Shown here one piece after another: positions 30,312 through 39,723 of a stretch of 64,000 nt of DNA. The number at the start of each line of letters is the position of its first letter. The first letter of the stretch is position 1. Source of the stretch: Pseudomonas sp. KNUC1026 (GTDB taxonomy: Bacteria; Pseudomonadota; Gammaproteobacteria; Pseudomonadales; Pseudomonadaceae); the NCBI RefSeq assembly GCF_021650705.1, contig NZ_CP087138.1, positions 4,116,001 to 4,180,000 of the forward strand. Reading direction: 5' to 3'. Under the pieces are notes generated by a model. The model saw only the letters and a list, made by a program, of their open reading frames with translations, made no database searches and had not been told where the DNA came from. A program made the position numbers and the translations under genes.

Positions 30312-33300
30312 ATGTCTGACGCCCTCTTCGCCGCCCGCCTGGGCGACGACCTGTTTCACACCTCGTTCATGGCCGACCTCACCTCCGGTGTGCTGGAGCT
30401 GGCCGCCTATGCCGCCGTAGGCGCCGCCGCCACCGCACTGGCCGGCGCGGCCGTGGCGGCGGTGGGCCTGACGGTGCTCACGGCAGGCGTGGGCGCCTGC
30501 GTGCTCGGCGCCGTGGTCGGCATTGCGGTGGGCGTGGGCATGAGCCTGAGCGGCATGGACACCGGCCTCACCCACATGTGCGACGCCATCGGCAGCGGGC
30601 TGTTCCCGCCAACGGTGCAGGCGCACATCGCCACCGGCGCGAAAAGACTTTCACCAACGGCAAGCCCGCCGCCCGCGCTGCCGGCAAGCTCGGTGCGCCG
30701 CAGCCGCTGGCCGGCGAGGCGGCGATCAAGCAGGCCGAGCCCAGCTACCTGGACATCGCCAAGTCGATCTTCTCCGAGCTCTGGCAGCCCACGGTCGAAC
30801 CGGCGCCGCACCCGCTCGCGGTGCCCTGCGACGACGACAAGATTCTCTGCGACAAACACCCGCCCGGCACGCCGCAGTACATGGCACAAGGCTCGAGCAA
30901 GGTCGGCATCGAAGGGCAACCGGCGGTGCGCAGTGGCGACAAGTCCACCTGCGAGGCCATCGTGGTGGACGCCGGCAACATCTCGCCCAATGTGCGCATC
31001 GGCGGGCCACCGGTCACGGTTCGGCCGATCAAGAGCGGCAAGACCCCAGGCATCGGCCTGGCCTTGACGGTGCTCGCGGCCCTGCGCGGGCGGCCGGGCA
31101 AATTCCTCAGCAAGCTGCCGTGCATGATGCTGGGCATGGTCAACGGCTTCGTGATGAGCCAGGTCACCAGCGCGATCACCCGCGCCATCAGCGCGTCGCC
31201 CAACCCGGTGCATGCCAGCACCGGCGCCAAGGTGCTGGGTGATGAACAGGAGCTGGACTTCAGCCTGCCGAGCCTGGTGCCGCTGGTGTGGCAGCGCTTC
31301 TACAACAGCCATGACGCACGACGCGAGGGCCTGCTTGGCGCCGGCTGGAGCCTGCCGTGGGAGGTCAGCGTACACAGCGCGCCGCTGGACGGGGGCGGCG
31401 AGCAACTGGTGTACACCGACGAGCAGGGCCGGCCCATCGAGATGGGCGCCATCGCTCCCGGCAGCGCCACCTACAGCGCAGGCTTCGGCCTGGTGGTGCG
31501 CCGCCACGCCAGCGGCGCGGTGCTGATCGAGGGCGACGACGGGCTGTACCGGCTGTTCGAGGCCACGCCCGGCCAGCCGGGGCGGATGCGCTTGGTGTTG
31601 CTCGGCGACCGCAACGGCAACCGCCTGCTGCCTGAATACGATGCGCTGGGCCGCCTATGTGCGCTGGCCGACGACAGCGGCCACTGGCGTGTGGAAATCG
31701 CCTTCGACCCGGTGCATGCACGGCGCGCCGCCAGCGTCAGCCAGGTGCTGGGTGAGCAACGCGACGTGCGCGTCAGCTATCGCTACGACGCCCAGGGCGA
31801 CCTGGCCGAAGTGATCGACGCCGAAGGCCGCCTGTGCCGGCGCTTCGCCTACGACAGCGGCCGGCGCATGGTCTACCACCGCCGCGCCGAAGGCCTGGAG
31901 TGCCATTACCAGTGGGCCGGGTTCGGCGACCACTGGCGCGTGGTGCGGCACTGGACCGGCGAAGGCGAGCAGTACGATTTCCACTACGACCTGGCCCAAC
32001 GGCGGATGCACGTGCGCGACGGCCTGGGCCGGGTGAGCCAGCGCCAGTGGAACGCGGCGAACCTGATCACCGACTACCACGACACCCTCGGCCAGCACTG
32101 GCAGTTTCGCTGGAACGACGACAGCCAGCTCATCGCCATGCTCGACCCGCAAGGCGGCGAGTGGGCCATGGCCTACGACGCGGCCGGCAACCTCAGCGAA
32201 CGCCGCGACCCGCTGGGCCGGACCGTCAGCACGCAGTGGCTGGGGCACTGGCCACTGCCGGTCAGCGAAACCGACGCGGCCGGCCACAGCTGGCGCTACC
32301 AGTACGACCCGCGCGGCAACCTCAGCGCCGAGACCGACCCGCTGGGGCACGGCGCTCAGTACCGCTACGACGCGGATGGGCTGCCGGTGGAGATCATCGA
32401 TGCCACCGGCAAACGCAAGGTGTTGCGCTGGGCCGCCAACCATCTGCTGGCCGAGTACACCGATTGCTCGGGCTACAGCACCCGCTACGCCTATGACGCG
32501 CAGGGCAACCTGGCCCAGGTGACCGATGCGCTGGGCGAGCGCACCCGCTTCAGCTACGACAGCCATGGCGCGCTGCTCAGCCAGCAGCTGCCCGATGGGC
32601 GCGTGGAGCGCTTCGAGCGCGATGCCGCCGGCAACCTGCTGCGCCACATCGACCCGGCCGGCAACGTGGTGCAACTGCGCTACAACGCCCGTGGCCAGGC
32701 GCAGGAGCGCATCGACCCGTTGGGCCGGCGCCAGCAATACCAGTACGACGCCTATGGCCGGCTGCAGCGACTGACCAACGAAAACGGCGAGCATTACGGC
32801 TTTGGCTGGGACATGGGCGACCGCATCGTGACCCAGGCCAACCTCGACGGCAGCGGCCAGCAGTTCGCCTACAACGCGCTGGATCAAGCCGTACAGGTTA
32901 CCTGGCAACCCCGCCCGCAAGCCCCGGAAGCGCCCATTGCGCATGAGCTGGAGCGTGACGCCGCAGGCCAGCTCGTCGCCCTGCACACGGTCGACGGCAC
33001 CACCCGCTACCAACTGGGCGCCAACGGCGAACTGCTCGAAGCCGCGTTCACCGACCTGGCGGGCAACCAGACCACGGCCGCCTTCAGCTACGACGCGCTG
33101 GGCCAGGTCACCGCCCAGCAGGGCACAGCCGGCACCCTGGCCTTCGCCTACGACGAGCTGGGCAACCGCCAGCGCACCGGGCTGCCGGACGGCCGCTGGC
33201 TGAACCGCCTGTACTACGGCAGTGGCCACCTGCACCAGCTCAACCTCGATGGCCAACTGATCAGTGACTTCACCCGCGACCGCCTGCACCGCGAGGTGTC

Positions 33301-34669
33301 ACGCACACAAGGCGCGTTGCTGGCTCATAGCGACTATGACCGCTGCGGCCGCCTCACCGCGCGCAGCCGCCGGCCGCTGAGCACGCCGCCGCAACTGCCG
33401 GCACAAGCCCTGAAGCACCTGCGCTGGGACGCCAGCGACCAGTTGGTGCTGCGCCACGAACAGCGCCCGGCGCTGGACCTGCGCCAACACCTGCACTACG
33501 ACGCCAGCGGCCGCATCATCGCCAGCCAGAGCAACCTGGCCCACGAACAATTCGCCTTCGACCCGGCCGCCAACCTGCTTGACCCGGCCCACCCCGGCGG
33601 CTACGTCAAACACAACCAGCTGCTCACCTGGCAAGACCGGCGTTACCGCTACGACGGCTTCGGCCGCCTGGCGGAAAAACGCAGCGGCAGCCAGCGGGTG
33701 CAACGCTTCGAATACGACGCCCAGCACCGGCTGATTGCCGTGCGCGACCGCCAGGGCCTGCGCGAAACCGTCACGCGCATGGCCTACGACCCGCTCGGCC
33801 GCCGCGTGGGCAAAACCCACAGCGACGCCAGCGGCCAGGTGCTCAGCGACACGCGGTTCCAGTGGGACGGCCTGAGCCTGCTCAGCGAACAGCGCCACGG
33901 CCGGGTGAGCCTGTACGTCTACGAAGACGACAGCTACACGCCGCTGGCGCGCATCGACGGCCAGGGCGAGCAGCAGCGCATCCGCTACTACCACGCCGAC
34001 CTCAACGGCATGCCCGAGGAGCTGACCGACAGCGACGGCTCGACGGTGTGGAGCGCGCAGTACAAGGTGTGGGGCAGCACGCTGCACGAACAGCGCGACC
34101 CGGCGTTCATCGAGGAGCAGAACCTGCGTTTCCAGGGGCAATACCTGGACCGCGAGACGGGGCTGCACTTCAATACCTTCCGGTTCTACGACCCGGAGGT
34201 GGGGCGCTTTACTACACCGGACCCGATTGGGTTGGCGGGTGGGGTGAACCTGTATCAGTACGCGCCGGAGCCGATGGGTTGGGTGGATCCGTGGGGGTGG
34301 TGCTCTCGGAAACTGGGTCGAAACCTGAAAAACAGGCCCAAAGATTCGGCGGCTCACCATATCGTGGGCGATACCGCTAAACGCGCCGGACCGGCACGCA
34401 AGATTCTTCAAAGCCACGGTATAGATATCGACTCTGCGGAGAACGGCGTGTGGCTGCCGAACAGAAATAACAAAGGCAATTTGCCGGGAATTCTTCACAA
34501 TGGAAAGCATCCGGATGCCTACTTCGACGCCGTCAATAAAAGGATCGTGAAAGCCGAGCGAGCAGGTGGTAAATCGGCGGTACTGAACGAACTCGGGCTT
34601 ATCAAGCAGGAGCTTCTGGGGGCCCGAGAACCGCCGCCTGGGCAACCGTTATCTGAGGAAAACATATGA
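30312..34669 (+). CDS. PAAR-RHS polymorphic effector with C-terminal AHH nuclease toxin, frameshifted
   Basis: Corrected length is about 1452 aa. The order is: prePAAR motif (AARLGDDLFHTS, residues 7-18); hydrophobic segment (about 28-80); PAAR domain (about 105-240, with KVGIEGQPAVRSGDKSTC); a second hydrophobic region (LALTVLAAL to SQVTSAITRAIS); then a long RHS/YD-repeat shell (about 300-1310). The shell ends with RFTTPDPIGLAGG and the DPWG box typical of the autocleavage site. The last 120 residues form the toxin tip: AHHIVGD, IDSAENGVWLP and LHNGKHPDAYFD match the AHH subgroup of HNH/ENDO VII-type nucleases. One A is missing at 30642-30645, after HIATGA. The toxin tip drops in GC relative to the shell, as usual for exchanged RHS tips. 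Confidence 0.9.
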
Positions 34670-35229
34670 AAAAAATTTACCAAGTTGTCGTGAGTGACAA
34701 GCACAGGTCTTTCACATTCGAAGACAACGCAGACGACTCCGTAGCCTGGAAAGACTCAGACGCCAAATATGTTCTTGATCACTTCGGCACGCCCATGCCT
34801 GCTGAAAAGTTCCCCATGCGCATTGCGCAGGACCCAGCCCAAGCCAAAAAAAAATCTGCGGACGTCAACATACTGGGGGCCGACTCCATCATTGTGTTGA
34901 GCGCGCGCGCCCTGGATATTCTCGAAGAAAAGCTCAAACCACTGGGGCAATTTTTCCCACTGCATGAACCTTATATTGACTACGTAGGGTTTCATGTCAC
35001 CCGTGTAGTGGAAAACTCAGTGATATGGGAGATGTCAAAGTTCCGAGAAGAGAGCGGCGGCAGGATTCTGTATACGCCGACTCTACGAGCAGGCGTTGTC
35101 GCCCATGAGTATCTTTTCATGATCCCGGAAGACAGGACCACTCTCTTCTTCTCGGACGATTTCAAAAAAGATGTAGAATCTCATAAGCTAAGTGGCATTG
35201 ATTGGACGCCTGTCAAAATTGAGGTTTGA
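34666..35229 (+). CDS. Probable immunity protein, DUF1629/Imm11-like (first copy)
   Basis: A 187-aa soluble protein whose ATG overlaps the effector stop codon (ATGA), the classic place for the cognate immunity gene of an RHS toxin. The C-terminal pattern (LFFSDDFKKDVESHKLSGID) and the middle (IVLSARALDILEEKLKPLGQ) resemble the DUF1629 (Imm11, MXAN_0049-type) family. The GC content is clearly lower than in the T6SS genes. The family call is from memory of its conserved pattern; the immunity role follows mainly from the overlap with the toxin gene. Confidence 0.7.
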   Translation: MKKIYQVVVSDKHRSFTFEDNADDSVAWKDSDAKYVLDHFGTPMPAEKFPMRIAQDPAQAKKKSADVNILGADSIIVLSARALDILEEKLKPLGQFFPLHEPYIDYVGFHVTRVVENSVIWEMSKFREESGGRILYTPTLRAGVVAHEYLFMIPEDRTTLFFSDDFKKDVESHKLSGIDWTPVKIEV

Positions 35230-35807
35230 AAAATCGAATGCTCTTGCTAAGAGTGGATGAAAAATATCCCGAAAGCCTCGTACTTTTCTACGATCATGAC
35301 AAAAGCAACGATCTGGTCGATTTCAGGATATGCCAGCCTGTCGAAGGTGACGTCATCGCTCTGTTTACGGGCAAGCCCAAGGCCAACATACAAAAACTGA
35401 AAAAAACAGACTTTATAGAAAGTGACGGCCCCTTACTCATCAGCCAAGCGATGGGCGAAGTAATAAAAAAGCATGCCGCACAAATAGAATTGTTTTCAGC
35501 TGAAATACGGATCGGCACTGAAATTATCACTGGATACTGCGTATTGAATATCCTGAAGCAAAAACCCTGTATCGATCTCTCTCGCTCAGATTACCGCCCC
35601 ACTATTGAAGGGATGCCAGAGTACGGCCTGCGCTTCCATCATCTTCATTCGCTATCGGATACCGACCTGGCAAGCGACGGAATTGTGCGTGCGAGTGAAT
35701 CGCATGGAGAAATATTCGTATCGACAGCACTCGGGGATGCATTGACCCACGCCCAGCTTTCAGGATTTTCGTTGATAGATGCTAGTGCTGGTGTGAATGT
35801 CTATTAG
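35226..35807 (+). CDS. Probable immunity protein, DUF1629/Imm11-like (second copy)
   Basis: A 193-aa protein read from a TTG at 35226 that overlaps the previous stop (TTGA); an ATG at 35238 is the alternative start. It carries a clearer DUF1629 pattern than its neighbour (DGPLLISQAMGEVIKKHAAQ, GYCVLNILKQKPCIDLSRSD, EIFVSTALGDALTHAQLSGF). The two proteins share this architecture but little obvious identity, so they are old paralogs or separate acquisitions. It may protect against a different allele of the toxin tip. GC is low, and it is translationally coupled to the first copy. Confidence 0.65.
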   Translation: MKNRMLLLRVDEKYPESLVLFYDHDKSNDLVDFRICQPVEGDVIALFTGKPKANIQKLKKTDFIESDGPLLISQAMGEVIKKHAAQIELFSAEIRIGTEIITGYCVLNILKQKPCIDLSRSDYRPTIEGMPEYGLRFHHLHSLSDTDLASDGIVRASESHGEIFVSTALGDALTHAQLSGFSLIDASAGVNVY

Positions 35808-35956
35808 GATGGTCCGACACCGCCGCGAATCGCCGGCTATGATTGTTTGGGCTCATGATTGGCCAAGTATGCCGTGCCTGTTGCCTGTTTTTTGCGTCGA
35901 AATAACGTGTGACTGAAAATGGGTACTGGAACTGTGGGCAGGACGACGATCTCCGC

Positions 35957-35981
35957 GTCGCGCGGCACAGCCGCGCTCCTA
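35957..35981. repeat. Single REP-like element
   Basis: GTCGCGCGGC-ACA-GCCGCGCTCCTAC has the stem and CTCCTAC tail of Pseudomonas REP units. It lies in the 204-bp gap 35808-36011 between the second immunity gene and the next gene. Nothing else is recognised in that gap. Confidence 0.6.
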
Positions 35982-36011
35982 CCTGCTGAATTGCAAGTCA
36001 AAGAGCCGATC

Positions 36012-36602
36012 ATGAACCTTGATACCGCCGCCGCAAGAGTTGACCAAGCTCGTACCCTACTGGCCCAGAGCACACTCCGCACAGTTCAGCAGGCAGGCCT
36101 CACAGTTGCCTTCTGGAGCAAAAGCCCGGCATATACAACGATGCCGCTGCTCATGGAGCTCTCAGGCTTTGCGCCGGGGCGGGTTTACCGCACCGAACCA
36201 AAATCCCGCAAGGGCATCTTTGCCTACTACACCACCCAAAACAAAGTCAGCCGCAGCGAGCAATACGATGCCAAGGAAAAACTGCTGGAAGTTGTGGGCT
36301 ATGAATACACACCAGAGCGAATCATCAGCAGGAAATTCGACAAACGTGGCACGTGCGAAAGCCTCACGCTAACAGTGCTCGCCGACGAACAACCGTCCTG
36401 GGCTTGCCGCGTGGACAGCGACGGAGAGTACTGGTGCTATGAATACACCTGTAACGATGGCAGGGTGCAAAACCTGATCGCCTACGCCTCCAATAGCGTT
36501 CCAGGCACTGTGATCAACGTGGAATATGATGAAGAGGCTGTTGCCTGCCTCTGGTTTGAAGGCCCCAGCGGTCGGGTGGATATCTTCAGGAGGATGCAGT
36601 GA
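36012..36602 (+). CDS. Unrecognised 196-aa protein in the effector-immunity island
   Basis: I do not recognise this family. The product is a soluble 196-aa protein with no signal peptide or membrane segment. It opens with a helical, Ala/Gln-rich part (AAARVDQARTLLAQSTLRTV). A mixed beta-type remainder follows, containing SPAYTTMPLLMELSGF, GIFAYYTTQNKVSR and a Cys/Trp-rich stretch (SWACRVDSDGEYWCYEYTC). The start ATG at 36012 has AAGAG 7 bp upstream. GC is intermediate to low. Its place between DUF1629-like and ankyrin proteins behind an RHS toxin suggests an orphan immunity or an accessory factor; this is inference from context only. Confidence 0.6.
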   Translation: MNLDTAAARVDQARTLLAQSTLRTVQQAGLTVAFWSKSPAYTTMPLLMELSGFAPGRVYRTEPKSRKGIFAYYTTQNKVSRSEQYDAKEKLLEVVGYEYTPERIISRKFDKRGTCESLTLTVLADEQPSWACRVDSDGEYWCYEYTCNDGRVQNLIAYASNSVPGTVINVEYDEEAVACLWFEGPSGRVDIFRRMQ

Positions 36603-36663
36603 AAATGGAAACTTTTATTGGGAAAGTAAAGCTCATATGAGTAGGCGCACCGGAACCCCTTAA

Positions 36664-37760
36664 ATGAAGTTGCTACAAAAGTTGAAATCCTCCATCAAAA
36701 AGAAAGACAACGCGTTCGTCCTCGACCAGTTGAGCAACGACCCCTCACTCGCCAGGGCCTCTTCAGACCCTGAACTGGGTGAATACCTGCTACACGTAGC
36801 CGCCGAAAAGGGTAACCGGGAGGTACTCGAGGCTCTGCTGGCCAACGGCTGCCCAGTGGATGTTCCCTACACGGATGAGGGAAATGCTACGGCGCTGGAA
36901 ATTGCTGCGGACCACGGGCACCTGGAGGCCTGTGAGGTGCTGTTGGCGGCTGGCGCCAATATCAATGGCCAGCCGGACGGTTTGCTGAGCCCATTGATCG
37001 CCGCCACCATTGCCAATCGCAAAGCGGTCGTCGCCTGGCTGATCGAAAAAGGGGCCAGTTTGAACCGGCTGCATGCATGGGCTAACCGGACGGCGCTGGA
37101 CCATGCCCTGGGTTGGGAACATGAGGCTATTGTCGAGCTGCTCAAGCACGCCGGGCAATGCAGCATTCAGGCCTCGGATGAGCCATCCCAGAGCGCTGAG
37201 GGCACTGTCGAGACCTTCATTCACAACACGATTGGCTGGGTAACGACGCAAGCGGTGGTCCCGCAGCCACGGCAGGGTACGGTGGGGTTGAAACTCAGCC
37301 TGGTGGAGGCCAAAAACAACCAGAAGGTGCTCTTTACATCGGGCCTGGTGAATCTCGAGCCGAGAATGGAGCTGCTGGTGTGCCTGGATGCTTGTTGGCC
37401 ACTGCCCTGCGAAGGCATCCCCCAGATCACCCGGCTGCGTTTCCGGTGGAACTGCTGCAACGCCTTGCGCTTCGGCGGCAGCAAGGCGAGTTGTTCAGTG
37501 CAGGCCAGGTATTCCTGCCCACTGACCCTGGCTTGAGCGACCTGGCTTGGCCTGATGCAGACCATGCGATGGTATTGGTGGACAAATCCTGGACCGGCCA
37601 GCCTTCAGAGCAGGGCGATCAGGATGTAGTGACCTTACTCACGCTGTGTCCGGCGAAAGTGCCGAAAAAGGGCATGGACGGGGTCGAGTTCGCACATAAA
37701 AAGCGGGCGGCGAGCTGGAAGTCCATTGCATTGAAGTATGTGTCCAAACGGATGATTTGA
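36664..37760 (+). CDS. Ankyrin-repeat protein with SUFU-like C-terminal region, frameshifted
   Basis: Corrected length is about 365 aa. About four ankyrin repeats occupy residues 37-165 (YLLHVAAEKGNREVLEALLA, ALEIAADHGHLEACEVLLAA, PLIAATIANRKAVVAWLIEK, ALDHALGWEHEAIVELLKHA). The C-terminal 175 residues (ELLVCLDACWPLP, PVELLQRLALRRQ, GQVFLPTDPG, VTLLTLCPAKVP) resemble the suppressor-of-fused domain seen among immunity proteins, but I hold that call loosely. The frame breaks in the C-run 37419-37423; one more C yields EGIPPDHPAAFPVELLQ. Ankyrin and SUFU-type proteins recur as immunity partners at polymorphic-toxin loci. The ATG has only a weak ribosome site. Confidence 0.65.
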
Positions 37761-37851
37761 GCAGTGGGTGGGATGGGCGCCATCGGGGGCGAATCAGGTC
37801 AGGACGCTCCTGGTGCTCATGTATTGAGCGTAGGGGTTCAGGGGACGAGAC

Positions 37852-37926
37852 GTCGCCCGGCAAGCCGGCCTCCCACCACAGATGAGCGTCGCCCGTTAAA
37901 CGGCGCCCGGCAAGCCGACCCCTCAC
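37852..37926. repeat. Pair of REP-like units
   Basis: GTCGCCCGGC-AAGCCGGCCTCCCAC at 37852-37876 and a diverged copy at 37902-37926 in the same direction. They mark the right edge of the effector-immunity island, in the 255-bp gap before the acetyltransferase gene. The same element recurs at 43420-43612 and 57682-57782. Confidence 0.8.
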
Positions 37927-38015
37927 TAGTTCATCAGGTGGGCGGCCTGCCGCGCGACATACGGGCAACCGCCCATGCTAACCTTGCCGCCCCGCCCTAC
38001 CCGCCTGAGGCCCCC

Positions 38016-38540
38016 ATGCCCATCACCTTGCGCGACGCCCACGAACCCGACCTGCCCCTGTTGCTCGAGATCTATAACGACGCAGTGCTCAACACCACTG
38101 CCATCTGGAACGAACAGCCGGTAGACCTGGCCAACCGCAAGGCGTGGCTGGACGCGCGCCGGGCGCAGGGATATCCGATTCTGGTGGCCGTGGATGAACA
38201 GGACCAGGTGCTGGGCTACGCCTCGTTCGGCGACTGGCGGCCGTTCGAGGGGTTCAAGCACAGCGTGGAGCATTCGGTGTACATCCACCCCAGCCAACGG
38301 GGAAAGGGCCTTGGCCCGTTGCTGATGGCTGCGCTGGTCGAGCGGGCGCGGGCCTGTGGCAAGCATGTGATGGTGGCGGCGATCGAGAGCGGCAACGCGG
38401 CTTCGGTTGCACTGCATAAAAAGCTGGGGTTCGACACCACCGGGCAGATGCCGCAAGTGGGGGTGAAGTTCGGCCGCTGGCTGGACCTCACCTTCATGCA
38501 GTTGATCCTCAACCCCGGCGCGCAGCCACCGGGCCGCTGA
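38016..38540 (+). CDS. GNAT-family N-acetyltransferase (phosphinothricin acetyltransferase-like)
   Basis: A 174-aa enzyme with the Pat/YncA-type pattern: TLRDAHEPDLPLLLEIYNDA, TTAIWNEQPVDLANRKAWL, VLGYASFGDWRPFEGFKHSV, the acetyl-CoA loop SQRGKGLGPLLMAALV, and IESGNAASVALHKKLGF. Such enzymes acetylate the amino group of small molecules such as methionine sulfone, methionine sulfoximine or phosphinothricin. Its stop codon directly abuts that of the convergent DnaJ-type gene. The ATG at 38016 matches the family start; upstream extensions in frame run through the REP sequence. Confidence 0.88.
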   Translation: MPITLRDAHEPDLPLLLEIYNDAVLNTTAIWNEQPVDLANRKAWLDARRAQGYPILVAVDEQDQVLGYASFGDWRPFEGFKHSVEHSVYIHPSQRGKGLGPLLMAALVERARACGKHVMVAAIESGNAASVALHKKLGFDTTGQMPQVGVKFGRWLDLTFMQLILNPGAQPPGR

Positions 38541-39517
38541 TCAGCGGCCCCAGCCGGCGCGCGGGTCGAATGCCGCGCTCTTTGCGAGCTTTTCCACAGC
38601 TCGCGACTGGCTTCGCTGGCCGGTGGCATCACCACTTTCAACTGCACCAGCAGGTCGCCGCGCCCACCCGCCTTGGCGCGCAGGCCATGGCCCTTGGCAC
38701 GCAGCCGCTGGCCGCTGTGGCTGCCCTCGCGCACGGTCAGGCTGAGCTTGCCGGAAAGGGTCGGCACCTCCACCTTGGCACCCAGTGCAAGCTCCCACGG
38801 GGCGACCGGCACTTCGACCACAAGGTCGGTACCTTCAACCTTGAACAGCGGGTGCGGGGCCAGCGTGAGGGTGATGAACAGGTCGCCTGCGGCACCGCCA
38901 GCCACGCCCGGGGCGCCCTGGCCCTTGAGGCGAATCCGCTCGCCGTCGCTGACGCCGGCCGGGATCTTCACTTTCAGGGTTTTGGTGACATCACTGGTGC
39001 GTTGCCCGGCGGCGTTGTACTGCGGCACCTTGAAAGTGACCTGCTTGGGCTCTTCGGACAGCGCCTCTTCCAGAAACACCGCCAGGTTCAGATCGACATC
39101 CTGACCATCGCGCGCAGCGGCGCGGCCCGGGCCTCGGCCGCTTCCGCTGCCAGCGCCGAACGGGTTGCCGGCGCCGCGCTGGTTGCCGAAGATCGCACTG
39201 AAGAAGTCCGAGAAGTCGCCAGCCCCCGCACCTGCACCGGGGCCACCACCAAAGCCGCCCTGCCAGCCGGGCGGCGCCTGGAACGGCCGACCGTGCTGGC
39301 CGCCGTAACGGCGGATTTCATCGTACTCGGCACGCTTGGCCGGGTCGCTCAGGGCCTCATAGGCTTCGGAGACTTCCTTGAACTTGTCTTCGGCGCCCGG
39401 CAGCTTGCTCTTGTCGGGGTGGTACTTGGCAGCGAGCTTGCGGTAGGCCGACTTGATTTCCTTCTCGTCGGCCGTGGGGTCTACACCCAGCACCTTGTAA
39501 TAATCTTTGAAATCCAT
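38541..39517 (-). CDS. cbpA: CbpA-type DnaJ (Hsp40) co-chaperone, frameshifted near the end
   Basis: Corrected length is about 325 aa. A J-domain (DFKDYYKVLGVDPTADEKEI, HPD at about residues 34-36) is followed by a Gly/Phe-rich linker (about 75-125) and the two beta-barrel substrate-binding domains (QDVDLNLAVFLEEAL, LKVKIPAGVSDGERIRLKGQ, APHPLFKVEGTDLVVEVP). There is no zinc finger, which marks it as CbpA rather than DnaJ. One A is missing from the minus-strand run opposite 38590-38593; repaired, the end reads RELWKKLAKSAAFDPRAGWG. No cbpM modulator gene follows; the neighbour is the convergent acetyltransferase. A heat-shock-type promoter lies upstream. Confidence 0.9.
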
Positions 39518-39608
39518 GGGAAAACTCACCTCGAAAGGGGCAATGCGCACGTCGGGCGCCCCACAGGCTGGGCGGGGCGAGAAAGTGTGCACGGTCAATG
39601 GCTCCAAG

Positions 39609-39634
39609 ATTGGGGCCACCCGCCCGCTTTCAAG
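39609..39634 (-). promoter_or_regulatory. Candidate sigma-32 (RpoH) promoter for cbpA
   Basis: On the minus strand CTTGAAA (39634-39628) is followed after 12 bp by CCCCAAT (39615-39609). The sigma-32 consensus is CTTGAAA, 11-16 bp, CCCCATNT. It lies 92 bp upstream of the cbpA start and points at it. Confidence 0.6.
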
Positions 39635-39723
39635 GCAGCGGGGCAGAAATAACGGACAACCTGCCTTCGATTCCGTGCCGTGCTGGCATACACTGCGCGG
39701 CCGTTTTCCCCAAGGGCAGCATC

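Noticed and set aside
833..34669. T6SS considered a true pseudogene cluster
   Set aside because: All breaks are single-base, mostly in homopolymers; downstream frames keep full family conservation and there are no nonsense codons, large deletions or insertion sequences, so error is the simpler reading.
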